DNA of 31,792 nucleotides from a virus (IMGVR_UViG_3300021964_000295:1-31792); one strand, 5' to 3'; shown: positions 14,615 through 24,214, counted from the first letter of the stretch. Notes: a model not told the origin generated them from the letters alone. A program made the numbers and translations.

Positions 14615-14980
14615 TTATACGTCTTCGAGTACAGATACCGTAGCGTCAATAGCACTTCCTGTACTTGATGAAACTCGTATTGCGTCATTATCTGTACCAT
14701 CACCTTGAACAACGATTTTATTTCCTGACATGACTTCTAAAGAAGAACCAGCAGGAATAGCAGCGTCTTTTACAATATAAACATCATTTGAACCGTCATA
14801 GTTGTCTAAAAAGACACTCGCTGTGACACCTGATGTTGATTTGTTGGCAAGAGTGATACCGATAACGATTGATTCCATCGCTGTGCCACTTGTTGAAGGT
14901 ACTGTGTAAACAGCACTTGCTGAAGCACCTGCGGATGTATTGACACTTGCAACTGTAAATCTTTTAAAATCGTTAGCCAT
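14615..14980 (-). CDS. Small virion structural protein (121 aa)
   Basis: It follows a pattern I recall as common in marine T4-like phages. It starts MANDFKRFTVASVNTSAGAS, has a strand pair TAMESIVIGITLANKS and TASVFLDNYDGS, an IPAGSSLEVMSGNKIVVQ turn, and ends in ATVSVLEDV. All-beta, no Cys, no signal. It is probably a decoration or tail-surface protein; its exact place in the particle is not known to me. It has a strong AAGGAAAC ribosome site and two perfect late promoters in tandem upstream, which suggests high late expression. Confidence 0.78.
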   Translation of the reverse strand: MANDFKRFTVASVNTSAGASASAVYTVPSTSGTAMESIVIGITLANKSTSGVTASVFLDNYDGSNDVYIVKDAAIPAGSSLEVMSGNKIVVQGDGTDNDAIRVSSSTGSAIDATVSVLEDV

Positions 14981-14995
14981 TTTGTTTCCTTTTAA

Positions 14996-15014
14996 TATTT
15001 ATACACTATTTATA
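14996..15014 (-). promoter_or_regulatory. Tandem pair of perfect late promoters
   Basis: Two exact TATAAATA octamers on the minus strand, at 14996-15003 and 15007-15014, separated by three bases. They lie before the 121-residue virion gene, with leaders of about 10 and 20 bases. No other gap in the window has two. Confidence 0.75.
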
Positions 15015-15017
15015 ATA

Positions 15018-15413
15018 TTATCCTAAAGCAATTGCCTGAGCAACAGCAAAAGTTTCAGTAGATACTGCTACGCCATTAATAGTTAATGAAGCAGAATCTA
15101 AACTTGTTAATCCTGTAATCGTACTACTTAAATCAACTGTTAGCGTATCTGTCGCTGTTACAGTCGCATTTAAATTAGAACCACCTGAAATTCTAAATAC
15201 GTCACCTGAACTAATTTTTTGAGTTGTTGAACTATCATCAGCAATTGTAAAAGCAGTAGTGACAGCACTATTAACTTCATTGATCGCACCAACCACACTT
15301 GTCGCTGTAGTAGTTAATGATGATGGATCACCTATATCCGTTGAAGAAAGACTGTTAAAGGTCGTTCTAAACGTTTCTAAAGTATCTGATAATGCTACGG
15401 TTCTAGCGGCCAT
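15018..15413 (-). CDS. Small beta-rich virion protein, shared C-terminal AQAIALG motif (131 aa)
   Basis: Residues 1-55 are helical and Ser-rich (MAARTVALSDTLETFRTTFN, then AINEVNSAV), a pattern seen in phage fibre or tail proteins. Residues 56-105 hold one DDSST-type beta unit ([20 protein letters not shown], then GGSNLNATVTATDTLTVDL) like those in the 692- and 290-residue proteins. It ends ETFAVAQAIALG, nearly identical in protein and DNA to the end of the 122-residue protein at 127-495. ATG overlaps the stop of the 73-residue gene (TAATG). Likely a small tail or fibre component; role unknown. Confidence 0.72.
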   Translation of the reverse strand: MAARTVALSDTLETFRTTFNSLSSTDIGDPSSLTTTATSVVGAINEVNSAVTTAFTIADDSSTTQKISSGDVFRISGGSNLNATVTATDTLTVDLSSTITGLTSLDSASLTINGVAVSTETFAVAQAIALG

Positions 15414-15634
15414 TATTTTTTAACTACCTCTTTTATTAAATTCTTTATTTCTCTTAATTCTGCCTTTAAATTATTTATTTCTTTTACGGTGTTTCTTATC
15501 TCATCACCTTGTTTTTCTCTAGCTCTTACTCTTGCCATATAAATTTGATATTCACTTTTATTTGTATTAATAATAGCGTTAGATCGTGTATCTCTAACTA
15601 AATTATCATGTCCTTTTACTTTTAATATTGTCAT
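15413..15634 (-). CDS. Small basic coiled-coil protein of the virion operon (73 aa)
   Basis: It begins MTILKVKGHDNLVRDTRSNA, with a short beta-type head (residues 1-25) and then a long charged helix (40-73; EINNLKAELREIKNLIKEV) with clear heptads. I recall similar short proteins in cyanophages, always beside structural genes, with no assigned function. It is placed between the 2065-residue baseplate protein (gap of one base) and the 131-residue gene (overlap), so the three are translated as a unit. A trimeric coiled-coil connector or assembly factor is plausible. Confidence 0.72.
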   Translation of the reverse strand: MTILKVKGHDNLVRDTRSNAIINTNKSEYQIYMARVRAREKQGDEIRNTVKEINNLKAELREIKNLIKEVVKK

Positions 15635-15635
15635 C

Positions 15636-18600
15636 TTATACAGCTAAAGCAATTCCTCTCATATCTTTTACAATTGGAGGTGTTGCCGAGTTAGTTCCTT
15701 TTAAAACAATTTTAAATTGAAAAGTTGAATATTCTGTTAAATTATCAGCAGTATATTTGTATTCTCTAAATTCATCTTCATCTTCAGCAGGCGTTACAGC
15801 AATATCTTCTTCACCGGCAGTATTAAAAGGTATCCAACCAAGTGTGTTAATATCTCTTACTTCTTCCGAAGAAGTTAAACGATAGAATACACGAATACTT
15901 GCTGTTGATTGAACATTAGCAGTCAATCTTAAATCAATTGACTCAGATGTGTTTTCTAAAGTAATAGGTCTTGTACAATACACAGCAGCCGTTGATGTAC
16001 CTGTAGCTGCCGTATCGTCAACAAAATCAGGTGTGTTTCCTGATGTTGGACTGTTTAATCTATTTTGAACAGCAATACCACTTATTCTTTGAACATCAAT
16101 TACAGGCGATAATTTTGTATTTGTTGTTGTTAATGAAGCATTAACAAATAAAGATTTACTACCTGACATTTCATTTGTTTCATTTATACCACTTGCGACC
16201 ATTTGAGGTGCGTCAAAGTAAATATTATCACCAACTGAAATAGGTATTTGATTAGCGGCAGTTGTTAAACTAAATTCTGATTGTGATGTAGAATGTATAG
16301 ATTTTCCTGATGTTGGTCTCATTGTGTAAGTAATACCTGTTTCAGGAACAGTTAATGTTTGAATGTTAACGTTCATTACATCTATCATTCTGTTTTCTGT
16401 AGCTCGAATATCTGAACCGCCTGTATCACCTGTAGCAGTCGCACTAGATGAAACGGTAATATCATAACTATCTAAAGTTATATTTGAAATACTTGTGTGT
16501 GTAGCATTAATTTCAGAACTTGGAATTCCGTTTAATGTTCCTGAAGTAACACCAGAAATTGTAACATTGTTATCAGTACCGTGCATTCCATGATTTGGAT
16601 GGAACACTCTAATCACATTTGAAGTATTTGTTGTTCGTAAAGCATTATATCGTAATGGCACGGTTGGTAATTCTTTATTCACAAAAGTAACATTACCTGT
16701 AACATTACTAAATTCAGCACGATTAATTTTAAATTTAATATCTTCGTTTTGTTCTGCCGTCCAAGTTGAACCGTTTTGTGATTTAAACATCACACCAGCG
16801 TATGGTTGTTGTGATATTGTTCGATCAGAACCAACTTGATTTTGTCCTATTCGTGCCACCCAACAATTATAATCTTGTGAGTTTGCTAATAACACAAAAG
16901 AATATTCAACGTTTTGTTGTATGTACACAGGACTTGGAAATGTAAATCTTGTTGCTACGCTACTATCTGAACTTACATTGACATCTTCAGGATTTAATAT
17001 AACTTCAGCAAATGGCAATATTCTAGGAGCAGGATAACCATTAGCAGTTTCTCTTATCTGTAACGTAATAGGCACATTATCATCTTTTGATTGAAAGTAA
17101 ATATCAATAGATGTTAAAAATAATCCACCAGGATCATCAAGTAAAAATGTTTGTGCTAAAGGATCCCACCAACCAACAACAGCATCACTTTCTTGTGTTG
17201 ATGTTCTTGTAACTCGTCTTCTTTCTGTAACGTTTTGTCTAACAACTTGTGCTTCTCTTGTAGAAACAACGGTGTTTTGTACAGTTTCTAAACTTCCTTG
17301 TGCCGTATAATCTGCTTCTGCTGATGTAGCAACCTCAGAATTTCTATCATCTGTTGATGAACTTGTTAACCTAAAGACTCTTTTACCTGTTCGCCATCTT
17401 GGGACAGTAGGAGCAGATCCTTGAGGAAATCTTCTAGCATTTCTATTTGAAGCATCTGGTATTGTAAATGTTCCTGTTAACTCACCTTTAGAGTTTGAAA
17501 TAAACGGACCACCTGCTGAAGCATCACCTGTTTTTGTACAATAATCTGAAATTGCTATATCATCAAAGAAAGGAAACACTCTTGTATTTGGTTTTAATCT
17601 TTTTGCTGTAAATGTAATTGTTCTACTTCTAATAAATGGAATAAACGCAACGTTTAAAACTCTATCACCAAGTGAACGTCTAACAACTCTTGGAACAACA
17701 GTTGTTCTCACACCTGTTCTGGATTGTCCAACAACTTGTGATGTTGTTGTAACTACTCTTTGTGTAATAGCTCTAACACCCTTACCACCGTGTGTACCTG
17801 TTCCTCTTCTAGGATTTTCAGCTCTCCAAAATTGTTCTCGTATTCTATTACCAGCTTGTGTTGAAGTTTCATTAGGAGCGCCTACCCAAAAATCTTGCCA
17901 TTCATTCCATACAGTTCCTTGTGAAATACTTGTAGAGTTAGCAGGCAATCCTCTTTCTGCCAACATAGTATCAAATGAACCTTGTTGGTTAATAACTAAA
18001 TCTGGTCTTCTTCTTGTTTCTTTCCATTCGTCTGTAGATGGATTTAAATCAATTGTACCTACCCAAGTAAATACGTTAAATGGATTAACGTTAACAAACT
18101 TACTAGCATATTGTTGTTCAACAGCTGTGACTTCCGTATAAGGTAAAGTAATTAAATCACCTGTTTTTTTATAATTTTGTGATGTTCGATCTGTGTCTGT
18201 AATCAAAGTATCATCACTAGCACTTCCGTCAGTTGTTTTAGTTCCTGTTGAATTAGCTTCAATAAATTGAATACTCTCAGAATCAAAAGTTGGGTGTAAT
18301 TCACCTTTTGACATATCCATAGAAACTTTATAATCTGGATTACCTACATCACCAACTCCGTGACCTGTAAAGTCATCAACAATAAATCCATTTTTAAATC
18401 TATCAAAACCGTTTGCGTCTTGTATTTGTAATGATGAAGCCTGAGTTTCTAATAAAGATAATTGAGTATAATATTCGATATTGTCAATTCTTCTTTCCAA
18501 TTTACCAATATCTCTCATTGTATATCTTCGATTATCAACTGTTTCAATTTCTATTTCATCTGGATCTAAAGTGTATGCTTTAATATACAGTGTGTATAAA

Positions 18601-21600
18601 TGCATAGCATTTTCTAATGCTTTTGGATACGGTGGGTTTAACGCCGCTGAACCTTTTGAAATTTTAAAGTTGCCGTCTTTGTCTAAGAAAATTTTATCTA
18701 TTCTTGGTAAGTAATATTCTAAATCACAAGTTAAACTTGTGTCAAATTTAACAACGTCAACAAGTGAAGCACCTGTGCCATCAAAACTTCTATCTTGTCC
18801 ACCTGAATTAATTGTAGAAGCATCATCTACTCTTGGTCTAAAGTCTAAACAATCTCTTAATCTAAAACGACCGCCTGTAGTATCTGAAAAATAATCTGGT
18901 ATATCAGCGTAATTGATAGAAGCATATGAATCAACATCAAAATAATCACCAGCACCGTGTGTATAATAAGCAAAACTAACTAATACTCTACCTGTTGGTG
19001 CCAATTCGCCTGTTTTTAATTTTAATCGACCAATGTCATAGAAGTTATCTCTTTGACCTGTGTCTAAATCAAATCTGTTTGTAATATCGGTGTCTGATGT
19101 TGTCGCATTGGTAGAAAAATCTGCTGACATATAAACGTTATTAATTTGATAAACGTCAGCTTTACCTAATCCAATAACACCTGATTCAATTTCAGTTTGA
19201 TCTGTTTTTTGTACAGTTGTTGTCGTAGGTGTTTTTGTTTTTGAACCAGCTAATTGTCTGTTAATTGTAGCAATTACTTTAATTTCAGCACCAGCACCAT
19301 AAGTAGAACCGTAATCAAGTGTTAATGTTGTATCTCCACTAACTAAAGCAAATATAGGATTTCCGTCATCATTATTACCTGATGTTGTTAATACATCACC
19401 GTTAGTAAGTGAACCACCACCTGATATAACTGAAACAATATAGTCAACATCACTTTGTCCAACAAAGTTTTCATTAGCTCCTGTATTAAATGTAACTTGT
19501 CCAGATACTAATGTTCCAACAAACTGTCTTCGTATTTCATAATTTGTATCTGTTAAACCAGAATTAGCAGTTGTTTTTAAAGTTTTAACATTTGAAAATG
19601 GCAGTCTAAAGATGGCTGTATTTCTAGCAGGATCTTGTATTTTACCTCTTTGTCTTGTAACAACTGTTTTTGTTGATACATCACTACCACCAACAGCAGT
19701 CGATAATTCTAATTGTGTATTGGATATAATAGATTCAACTAATCTGGTAACTGAGTTTCCAGCATCAGTTGTAAATTGAATAGAGTCGCCTATTCTTAAT
19801 TCTTCATTAAATAAAGTACCAAAACCTGTAACTGTTGTTCCACTATTTGCTACTGATATTGTTCCTAATAATTCTAAATTAGAGCCGTATGTAGCAGTCG
19901 TATCAGCGTTAGCAGCATAGATTGGCGAACCTGCCATATGTAAAGATTTAACAAATGAGAAATCAAAAGTAGTAACACCTTTAAATCCTACAGCATCAGC
20001 TTGTACAGTTGCTGTATTACTAGATGTTCCGCCTGTAATTGTTTCTCCTGGTGAAAACTCTCCAATAACACTTGATACAACAACAACACCGTGAGCGACT
20101 GTACCACCAGAACTCCATGCTGAAAAGCCTGAAGTATCTATCGAAGTCGTACCGTCTGTATCATATAATTCAAAGCTATTTGTGCCTGGATTTCTTACTG
20201 TATAAACGTTACCGTTTAATTCTGTCATACCTGAAACGCCAGTAATTGTAACTTGTTGACCTTCTTTAAAGTTGTGTCCTGTGACTGTGACTACTCCAGG
20301 ATTTGCTTGTGTGACACCTGAAGGACCAGATATAGTTCCACTTTCTGTTGTTGAAATTGATTCAAATGTAGCAGTAGCACCTGAAGTACCACCTGTAATA
20401 ACTTCTCCAGCAGGTGTAAATGATTGAGCAGTTGTAATGTTCAAGTGTGTGAACATATTAATATCAAATAGATAATGACGATAGATCGAAGAAGTTGCTA
20501 ATATAGCAGCAGATGCCGTTCCTGAAACTTTTTCAAATCCTCTAGTTTTTGCTCTACCAATAGTAGGAACACTTGAACCTGATGCAGAAGGAGGTGTTGA
20601 AGCACCTGTTTTTTCTACATCATACAAATTTACTAATTTAAATGCTTCAGTCGATCCTGAAACTTGACCAACATCTGGAGCACCGTAAATGTCTGTTACG
20701 TTTACATAGTTTCGAATATCGTAACGTGTGTTAAAATTATTTTTTGTTTCAAACTCTCTAGCTTTATCAATGTCAACGTAAGTTGTTCCAATAGTTTCAA
20801 TTTCATAACCTTTGACATATGCTTTTCCTGGAGAAAAACCAGCAGCTAATTTAGCTTCATCTCCATCATCAGCAGATGTATATACACCTCTATTACCAGC
20901 ACCGTCATCTAAATGTTCTCTAATTTCTAACTCAAAATCTCTAACAGAATAATCACCAGATTCGTCAAATGTTCTTCGAGCAAGTGTATCTTCTAAAACA
21001 GCATAATCAGTTGTTCTTACCTGGTTTTGAATAACTCCATTTTTTAATCTAATTAATTCTACAAAGTTACTATCTTCGGTACTTGTTAAACTTCTTTTTG
21101 CTAAAGTTAAGTTAATTTTAAATCTGTGAGCACCTGGAGCGTTTGTGTTTGAAACACCTTGAGCATTATCATTTAAAGAAGCATCATCATTGGATGTAAT
21201 AAATGATTCAGTAATTTCTAAACCAATACGATAACTAGGTGTGTTTGTGTATTTGTCTAAAATGATTGTTTGTTCATCTACTTGTACGTGAAATCCATTA
21301 ATGTAATAAACACCTTGATTTACATAAGCAGCTGAACCTGTAGCAGTGGCATTTGATGTTTGTAGAGTAACTGTTGTAAGTGTACTATCTGCTAAAACAC
21401 CTGATAAAACTTCAGCATCATTAAATGCTAAATTTGTTCCGTCAGTACCACCGTCAATATATTTTACATATAAAGTATCTGGATCTGTTCCGTCTGTAAC
21501 AACTGCGCCAATTACTTTTGCTTGTAATCCTGTGTCAGCACCTGTAAGTGTAACACCAACAAAATCTGATAAAGAAGTGGCGCCTGTGTAACTTGCGACT

Positions 21601-21833
21601 TTAACAGCATAATAATTAACATCATAACCAGACTCGCCTGGTATTACCATCGCACCTTTTTCAAAAATATGGTCAGATAATCTTTCAATCTGATTTTGTA
21701 AAATGGATTGTGATTGTGTTAATTCTCTCGCCTGTACTGCAAATGATGGTCTAAAAAGAACCCGATGAAACTTTTTGGATTCTGTATAGTCATCATAATA
21801 AGGCGTCAAATTAAAGTCAGTTGGACTTGGCAT
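15636..21833 (-). CDS. Very large baseplate-associated protein, DUF4815 type (2065 aa)
   Basis: The N-terminus (NLTPYYDDYTESKKFHRVLF, then FAVQARELTQSQSILQNQIE) is the hallmark of DUF4815 structural proteins of marine myoviruses, placed at the baseplate or tail-fibre base. Along the chain: beta beads 'F.PGETITGGTSS.TA' (about residues 470 and 590); an E1-FCCH-like bead with VTGHNFKEGQQVTITGVSGM (about 505-580); another bead with FHPNHGMHGTDNNVTISGV (about 1740-1800); a basic segment rich in Arg and Val (about 1355-1420); and a beta-rich C-terminus ending RGIALAV. The position just after gp8 is that of T4 genes 9/10, but I see no direct gp10 similarity. It has a strong GAGGAA site and lies 10 bases after the gp8 stop. 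Confidence 0.85.
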   Translation of the reverse strand: MPSPTDFNLTPYYDDYTESKKFHRVLFRPSFAVQARELTQSQSILQNQIERLSDHIFEKGAMVIPGESGYDVNYYAVKVASYTGATSLSDFVGVTLTGADTGLQAKVIGAVVTDGTDPDTLYVKYIDGGTDGTNLAFNDAEVLSGVLADSTLTTVTLQTSNATATGSAAYVNQGVYYINGFHVQVDEQTIILDKYTNTPSYRIGLEITESFITSNDDASLNDNAQGVSNTNAPGAHRFKINLTLAKRSLTSTEDSNFVELIRLKNGVIQNQVRTTDYAVLEDTLARRTFDESGDYSVRDFELEIREHLDDGAGNRGVYTSADDGDEAKLAAGFSPGKAYVKGYEIETIGTTYVDIDKAREFETKNNFNTRYDIRNYVNVTDIYGAPDVGQVSGSTEAFKLVNLYDVEKTGASTPPSASGSSVPTIGRAKTRGFEKVSGTASAAILATSSIYRHYLFDINMFTHLNITTAQSFTPAGEVITGGTSGATATFESISTTESGTISGPSGVTQANPGVVTVTGHNFKEGQQVTITGVSGMTELNGNVYTVRNPGTNSFELYDTDGTTSIDTSGFSAWSSGGTVAHGVVVVSSVIGEFSPGETITGGTSSNTATVQADAVGFKGVTTFDFSFVKSLHMAGSPIYAANADTTATYGSNLELLGTISVANSGTTVTGFGTLFNEELRIGDSIQFTTDAGNSVTRLVESIISNTQLELSTAVGGSDVSTKTVVTRQRGKIQDPARNTAIFRLPFSNVKTLKTTANSGLTDTNYEIRRQFVGTLVSGQVTFNTGANENFVGQSDVDYIVSVISGGGSLTNGDVLTTSGNNDDGNPIFALVSGDTTLTLDYGSTYGAGAEIKVIATINRQLAGSKTKTPTTTTVQKTDQTEIESGVIGLGKADVYQINNVYMSADFSTNATTSDTDITNRFDLDTGQRDNFYDIGRLKLKTGELAPTGRVLVSFAYYTHGAGDYFDVDSYASINYADIPDYFSDTTGGRFRLRDCLDFRPRVDDASTINSGGQDRSFDGTGASLVDVVKFDTSLTCDLEYYLPRIDKIFLDKDGNFKISKGSAALNPPYPKALENAMHLYTLYIKAYTLDPDEIEIETVDNRRYTMRDIGKLERRIDNIEYYTQLSLLETQASSLQIQDANGFDRFKNGFIVDDFTGHGVGDVGNPDYKVSMDMSKGELHPTFDSESIQFIEANSTGTKTTDGSASDDTLITDTDRTSQNYKKTGDLITLPYTEVTAVEQQYASKFVNVNPFNVFTWVGTIDLNPSTDEWKETRRRPDLVINQQGSFDTMLAERGLPANSTSISQGTVWNEWQDFWVGAPNETSTQAGNRIREQFWRAENPRRGTGTHGGKGVRAITQRVVTTTSQVVGQSRTGVRTTVVPRVVRRSLGDRVLNVAFIPFIRSRTITFTAKRLKPNTRVFPFFDDIAISDYCTKTGDASAGGPFISNSKGELTGTFTIPDASNRNARRFPQGSAPTVPRWRTGKRVFRLTSSSTDDRNSEVATSAEADYTAQGSLETVQNTVVSTREAQVVRQNVTERRRVTRTSTQESDAVVGWWDPLAQTFLLDDPGGLFLTSIDIYFQSKDDNVPITLQIRETANGYPAPRILPFAEVILNPEDVNVSSDSSVATRFTFPSPVYIQQNVEYSFVLLANSQDYNCWVARIGQNQVGSDRTISQQPYAGVMFKSQNGSTWTAEQNEDIKFKINRAEFSNVTGNVTFVNKELPTVPLRYNALRTTNTSNVIRVFHPNHGMHGTDNNVTISGVTSGTLNGIPSSEINATHTSISNITLDSYDITVSSSATATGDTGGSDIRATENRMIDVMNVNIQTLTVPETGITYTMRPTSGKSIHSTSQSEFSLTTAANQIPISVGDNIYFDAPQMVASGINETNEMSGSKSLFVNASLTTTNTKLSPVIDVQRISGIAVQNRLNSPTSGNTPDFVDDTAATGTSTAAVYCTRPITLENTSESIDLRLTANVQSTASIRVFYRLTSSEEVRDINTLGWIPFNTAGEEDIAVTPAEDEDEFREYKYTADNLTEYSTFQFKIVLKGTNSATPPIVKDMRGIALAV

Positions 21834-21843
21834 TTATATTCCT

Positions 21844-23304
21844 CTAAAATTCAATTATTAATTTAACATTTTCTGTTTGGTCTGAAGCTCTTGTGATCGG
21901 TGCTCTATTTTCTACGTATATCACATCTCCCTCATCTTCATCAATTTCTGCTGTAGCATAACCTGAAACAAATACTACATCATCTACTGTACTTGTAACT
22001 GAAGTGTCTGGTGTACCTGTAGCACTTGAACTTTGACCTGTAATTACGTTAGCACCTGAAAAAGCAGTTAAATTAGCATTACTGTCTATTCCGTGATCGT
22101 TAAATCTTGTTTGTATATAATATAAAATTCTGTTTGTAGAATCCCACTCAACAACTTTACCAACAGCACCTGTTGTTGTCTGATTGATTTCTTCATCAAC
22201 TGTAAAAGTTCCTGGAGAAGGAGAAGAAGCAAATGTTACAGCTTTCATTCCTCTTAATGTTGCTGTAGAAGCAGTTGATCCTGATGATTTAGGATTTTTA
22301 ATTAACATTATTCTTCTAAAATCATTTGATGTTGTAAAGTCACCTGTATTTGAAGTTTCATCTCCTTCAAAGTTTACATTTAACATTACATAATAAGCAC
22401 CTAATTCTCTCACAGCATTAAAACCGTGACCGCCTTTTGGCTCTATGATACAATCTAATTCAGCACCAGTTAATGAACCACCACCAGCAGTGTTAATATC
22501 AGCAACTCTTATATAAGCATAAGTGTATCCTGAACCAGCGTTTGTAACTGTAAGAGATGTAATTGTACCACCTGAAATAGTAACTGAAACAGTTCCTGAA
22601 GAACCGTCGCCTTTGATTGCGATACCTGTATGAGTTCCGTCAGTACCACCAGTACCACCTTCTTTTATTTTTACTATGTTAATAGCACCATCAGTAGCAG
22701 CGGCAGAAACAGTAGCGTTTGTTTCTACTGCCATAAAATCTGTAGAAAGGAAATTTATTTGTTGTGTGGCAGTTAATGAATATATATACTTCCATTTGTA
22801 TCCGTCAGCAGTTGCTAAAATAGATGAAGAAGTGCCTGTTGGTTTTACAGTAGAAGTAGCATTACTATTATTGTCTAAACATTTGTAAACATTGAAATCG
22901 TCTGTCACTACATAAAAAGTAGCATCCCATAAATTTGTAGCACCACTATTTGCTGATTGTGTAGTTGTTGTTCCTGTAACTCTATTTCCATAATCGTGTC
23001 TATAGTAATCATAAACTGTACCTGATGTCCAGTTTCTTCTAGGAACTACGTATGATAAATCAGATGAGTTAACTTTTTTAGCAGCCAACATATCATCATA
23101 ATAATAGTATTCGTCAGCAATTGAGTCAACAGGAGATAAAGGACCTGTATCAACACCTTCGTTTGTTGTTCTTAAATCACCACGTGTAAGTGTACCGTAT
23201 GGTTGTGGTCGACCAATACCTAAGTAATAAGCGTCTGAAGAAAATGAATCCGTAAACTGTTCAGCGTTATTGTGTCTAAATTTGTTTGTTATAATTGCTG
23301 GCAT
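21844..23304 (-). CDS. 8: Baseplate wedge subunit gp8
   Basis: Homologue of T4 gp8, a dimeric wedge protein that binds gp6, gp7 and gp10 in the baseplate. The N-terminus (ITNKFRHNNAEQFTDSF, then YYLGIGRPQPYG) and the segment at about 130-180 (LWDATFYVVTDDFNVYKCLD, then YKWKYIYSLTATQQINFLST) are the typical marks of this family in marine phages. At 486 aa it is longer than T4 gp8 (334 aa) because of beta-rich insertions after residue 190, including a bead (VDEEINQTTTGAVGKVVEWD) like those of gp7. It ends in a strand-rich tail with ENVKLIIEF. It follows gp6 and gp7 in T4 order. GAGGAAA site and a perfect late promoter lie upstream. Confidence 0.88.
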   Translation of the reverse strand: MPAIITNKFRHNNAEQFTDSFSSDAYYLGIGRPQPYGTLTRGDLRTTNEGVDTGPLSPVDSIADEYYYYDDMLAAKKVNSSDLSYVVPRRNWTSGTVYDYYRHDYGNRVTGTTTTQSANSGATNLWDATFYVVTDDFNVYKCLDNNSNATSTVKPTGTSSSILATADGYKWKYIYSLTATQQINFLSTDFMAVETNATVSAAATDGAINIVKIKEGGTGGTDGTHTGIAIKGDGSSGTVSVTISGGTITSLTVTNAGSGYTYAYIRVADINTAGGGSLTGAELDCIIEPKGGHGFNAVRELGAYYVMLNVNFEGDETSNTGDFTTSNDFRRIMLIKNPKSSGSTASTATLRGMKAVTFASSPSPGTFTVDEEINQTTTGAVGKVVEWDSTNRILYYIQTRFNDHGIDSNANLTAFSGANVITGQSSSATGTPDTSVTSTVDDVVFVSGYATAEIDEDEGDVIYVENRAPITRASDQTENVKLIIEF

Positions 23305-23326
23305 AATTTCCTCTTAATTTCTATTA

Positions 23327-23334
23327 TATTTATA
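23327..23334 (-). promoter_or_regulatory. T4-type late promoter TATAAATA
   Basis: Perfect octamer on the minus strand, 22 bases before the gp8 start codon, in the short gap after the 290-residue gene. Confidence 0.78.
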
Positions 23335-23341
23335 CAAGATT

Positions 23342-24214
23342 TTAAAACTCCTTAATCACTATAGCAGCCGATCCAGCAGGTGCTGAAGTAAAGGTTAATG
23401 TGGTTCCTGATACTGAATAATCAGTTGTTGGCACTTGAAAAGTACCGTTTACGAACACTAATACACTATCAGTTGTTCCTGAACTTGCTAACGTAAATGC
23501 CACAGTAGAACCATCGCCTGTAGCAGTTGTTGTAGCAGGTTTTAAAGCAATTGTACTATCAACGGCAACTGAAATTGTATCACCAGATATAGTTGTATCA
23601 ATACCTGTTCCGCCTGTAATACCTAAAGTTTCTCCTAATGAAATAGTTGTTGATGTTGAACTATCATCAACTAAAGTAATACCTGAATTAGTTAATGAAC
23701 TATTTGGTATACTTGAAACTGAAATGGATAAACCATCACCTGAAACAGCTGTATCTACGCCAGTACCACCTGTGATAGATAATGTTTCGCCTAATGAAAT
23801 TGTTGCTGAAGTAGAACTATCATCAACTATTGTAATGTCTGAATTAGTTAATGAAACTGAAATTCCGTCACCTGAAATAGCTGTATCTACACCAGTACCG
23901 CCAGTGATAGATAATGTTTCTCCAAGTGATATTGTGGCAGATGTTGAACTATCATCTACAATTGAAATAGATGAATTTGTAAGTGATGAGTTAGCAATAT
24001 TTGTTAATGTGTTAGAAGAACCACTAATTGTTTTTGTTGTTAATGTTTGTGATGCTGTTCTTAAAACAACATCATCACTTGTAAGTGTAGTACCGTCGCC
24101 TAATAATGTATAGATTTCATCAAAGTTATCATTGATTTTACTAGCGCCATCTCTAAGATTATCACCAGTTCCGTCGTTTGCGACTGTTCCTCTATCTAAT
24201 GCTTGTTTTGCCAT
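23342..24214 (-). CDS. Beta-rich baseplate-region structural protein with internal repeats (290 aa)
   Basis: The N-terminal segment (ALDRGTVANDGTGDNLRDGA, then KINDNFDEIY, residues 5-38) is a known phage tail motif of the 'NDGTGD.LR.A..K.N.NF.E.Y' type. [18 protein letters not shown] unit follows, then three near-identical repeats of about 43 residues (VDDSSTSATISLGETLSITG, then GTGVDT..SGDG.S, residues 85-210). The C-terminal bead (residues 225-290; ATGDGSTVAFTLASSGTTDS, then TDYSVSGTTLTF) matches the 198-residue protein. It is placed between gp7 and gp8, which are adjacent in T4, so it is an extra component here. AAGGTAAC ribosome site and its own late promoter are present. Confidence 0.78.
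   Translation of the reverse strand: MAKQALDRGTVANDGTGDNLRDGASKINDNFDEIYTLLGDGTTLTSDDVVLRTASQTLTTKTISGSSNTLTNIANSSLTNSSISIVDDSSTSATISLGETLSITGGTGVDTAISGDGISVSLTNSDITIVDDSSTSATISLGETLSITGGTGVDTAVSGDGLSISVSSIPNSSLTNSGITLVDDSSTSTTISLGETLGITGGTGIDTTISGDTISVAVDSTIALKPATTTATGDGSTVAFTLASSGTTDSVLVFVNGTFQVPTTDYSVSGTTLTFTSAPAGSAAIVIKEF

Noticed and set aside
15636-21833. Calling the 2065-residue protein T4 gp10
   Set aside because: Position after gp8 fits, but the visible domains are DUF4815 and repeated beads, with no gp10-specific sequence I can point to. Left unnamed.
21834-21841. TATAAATG next to the start of the 2065-residue gene as a promoter
   Set aside because: It overlaps the start codon and comes after the ribosome site. 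The gene is more likely read through from gp8.
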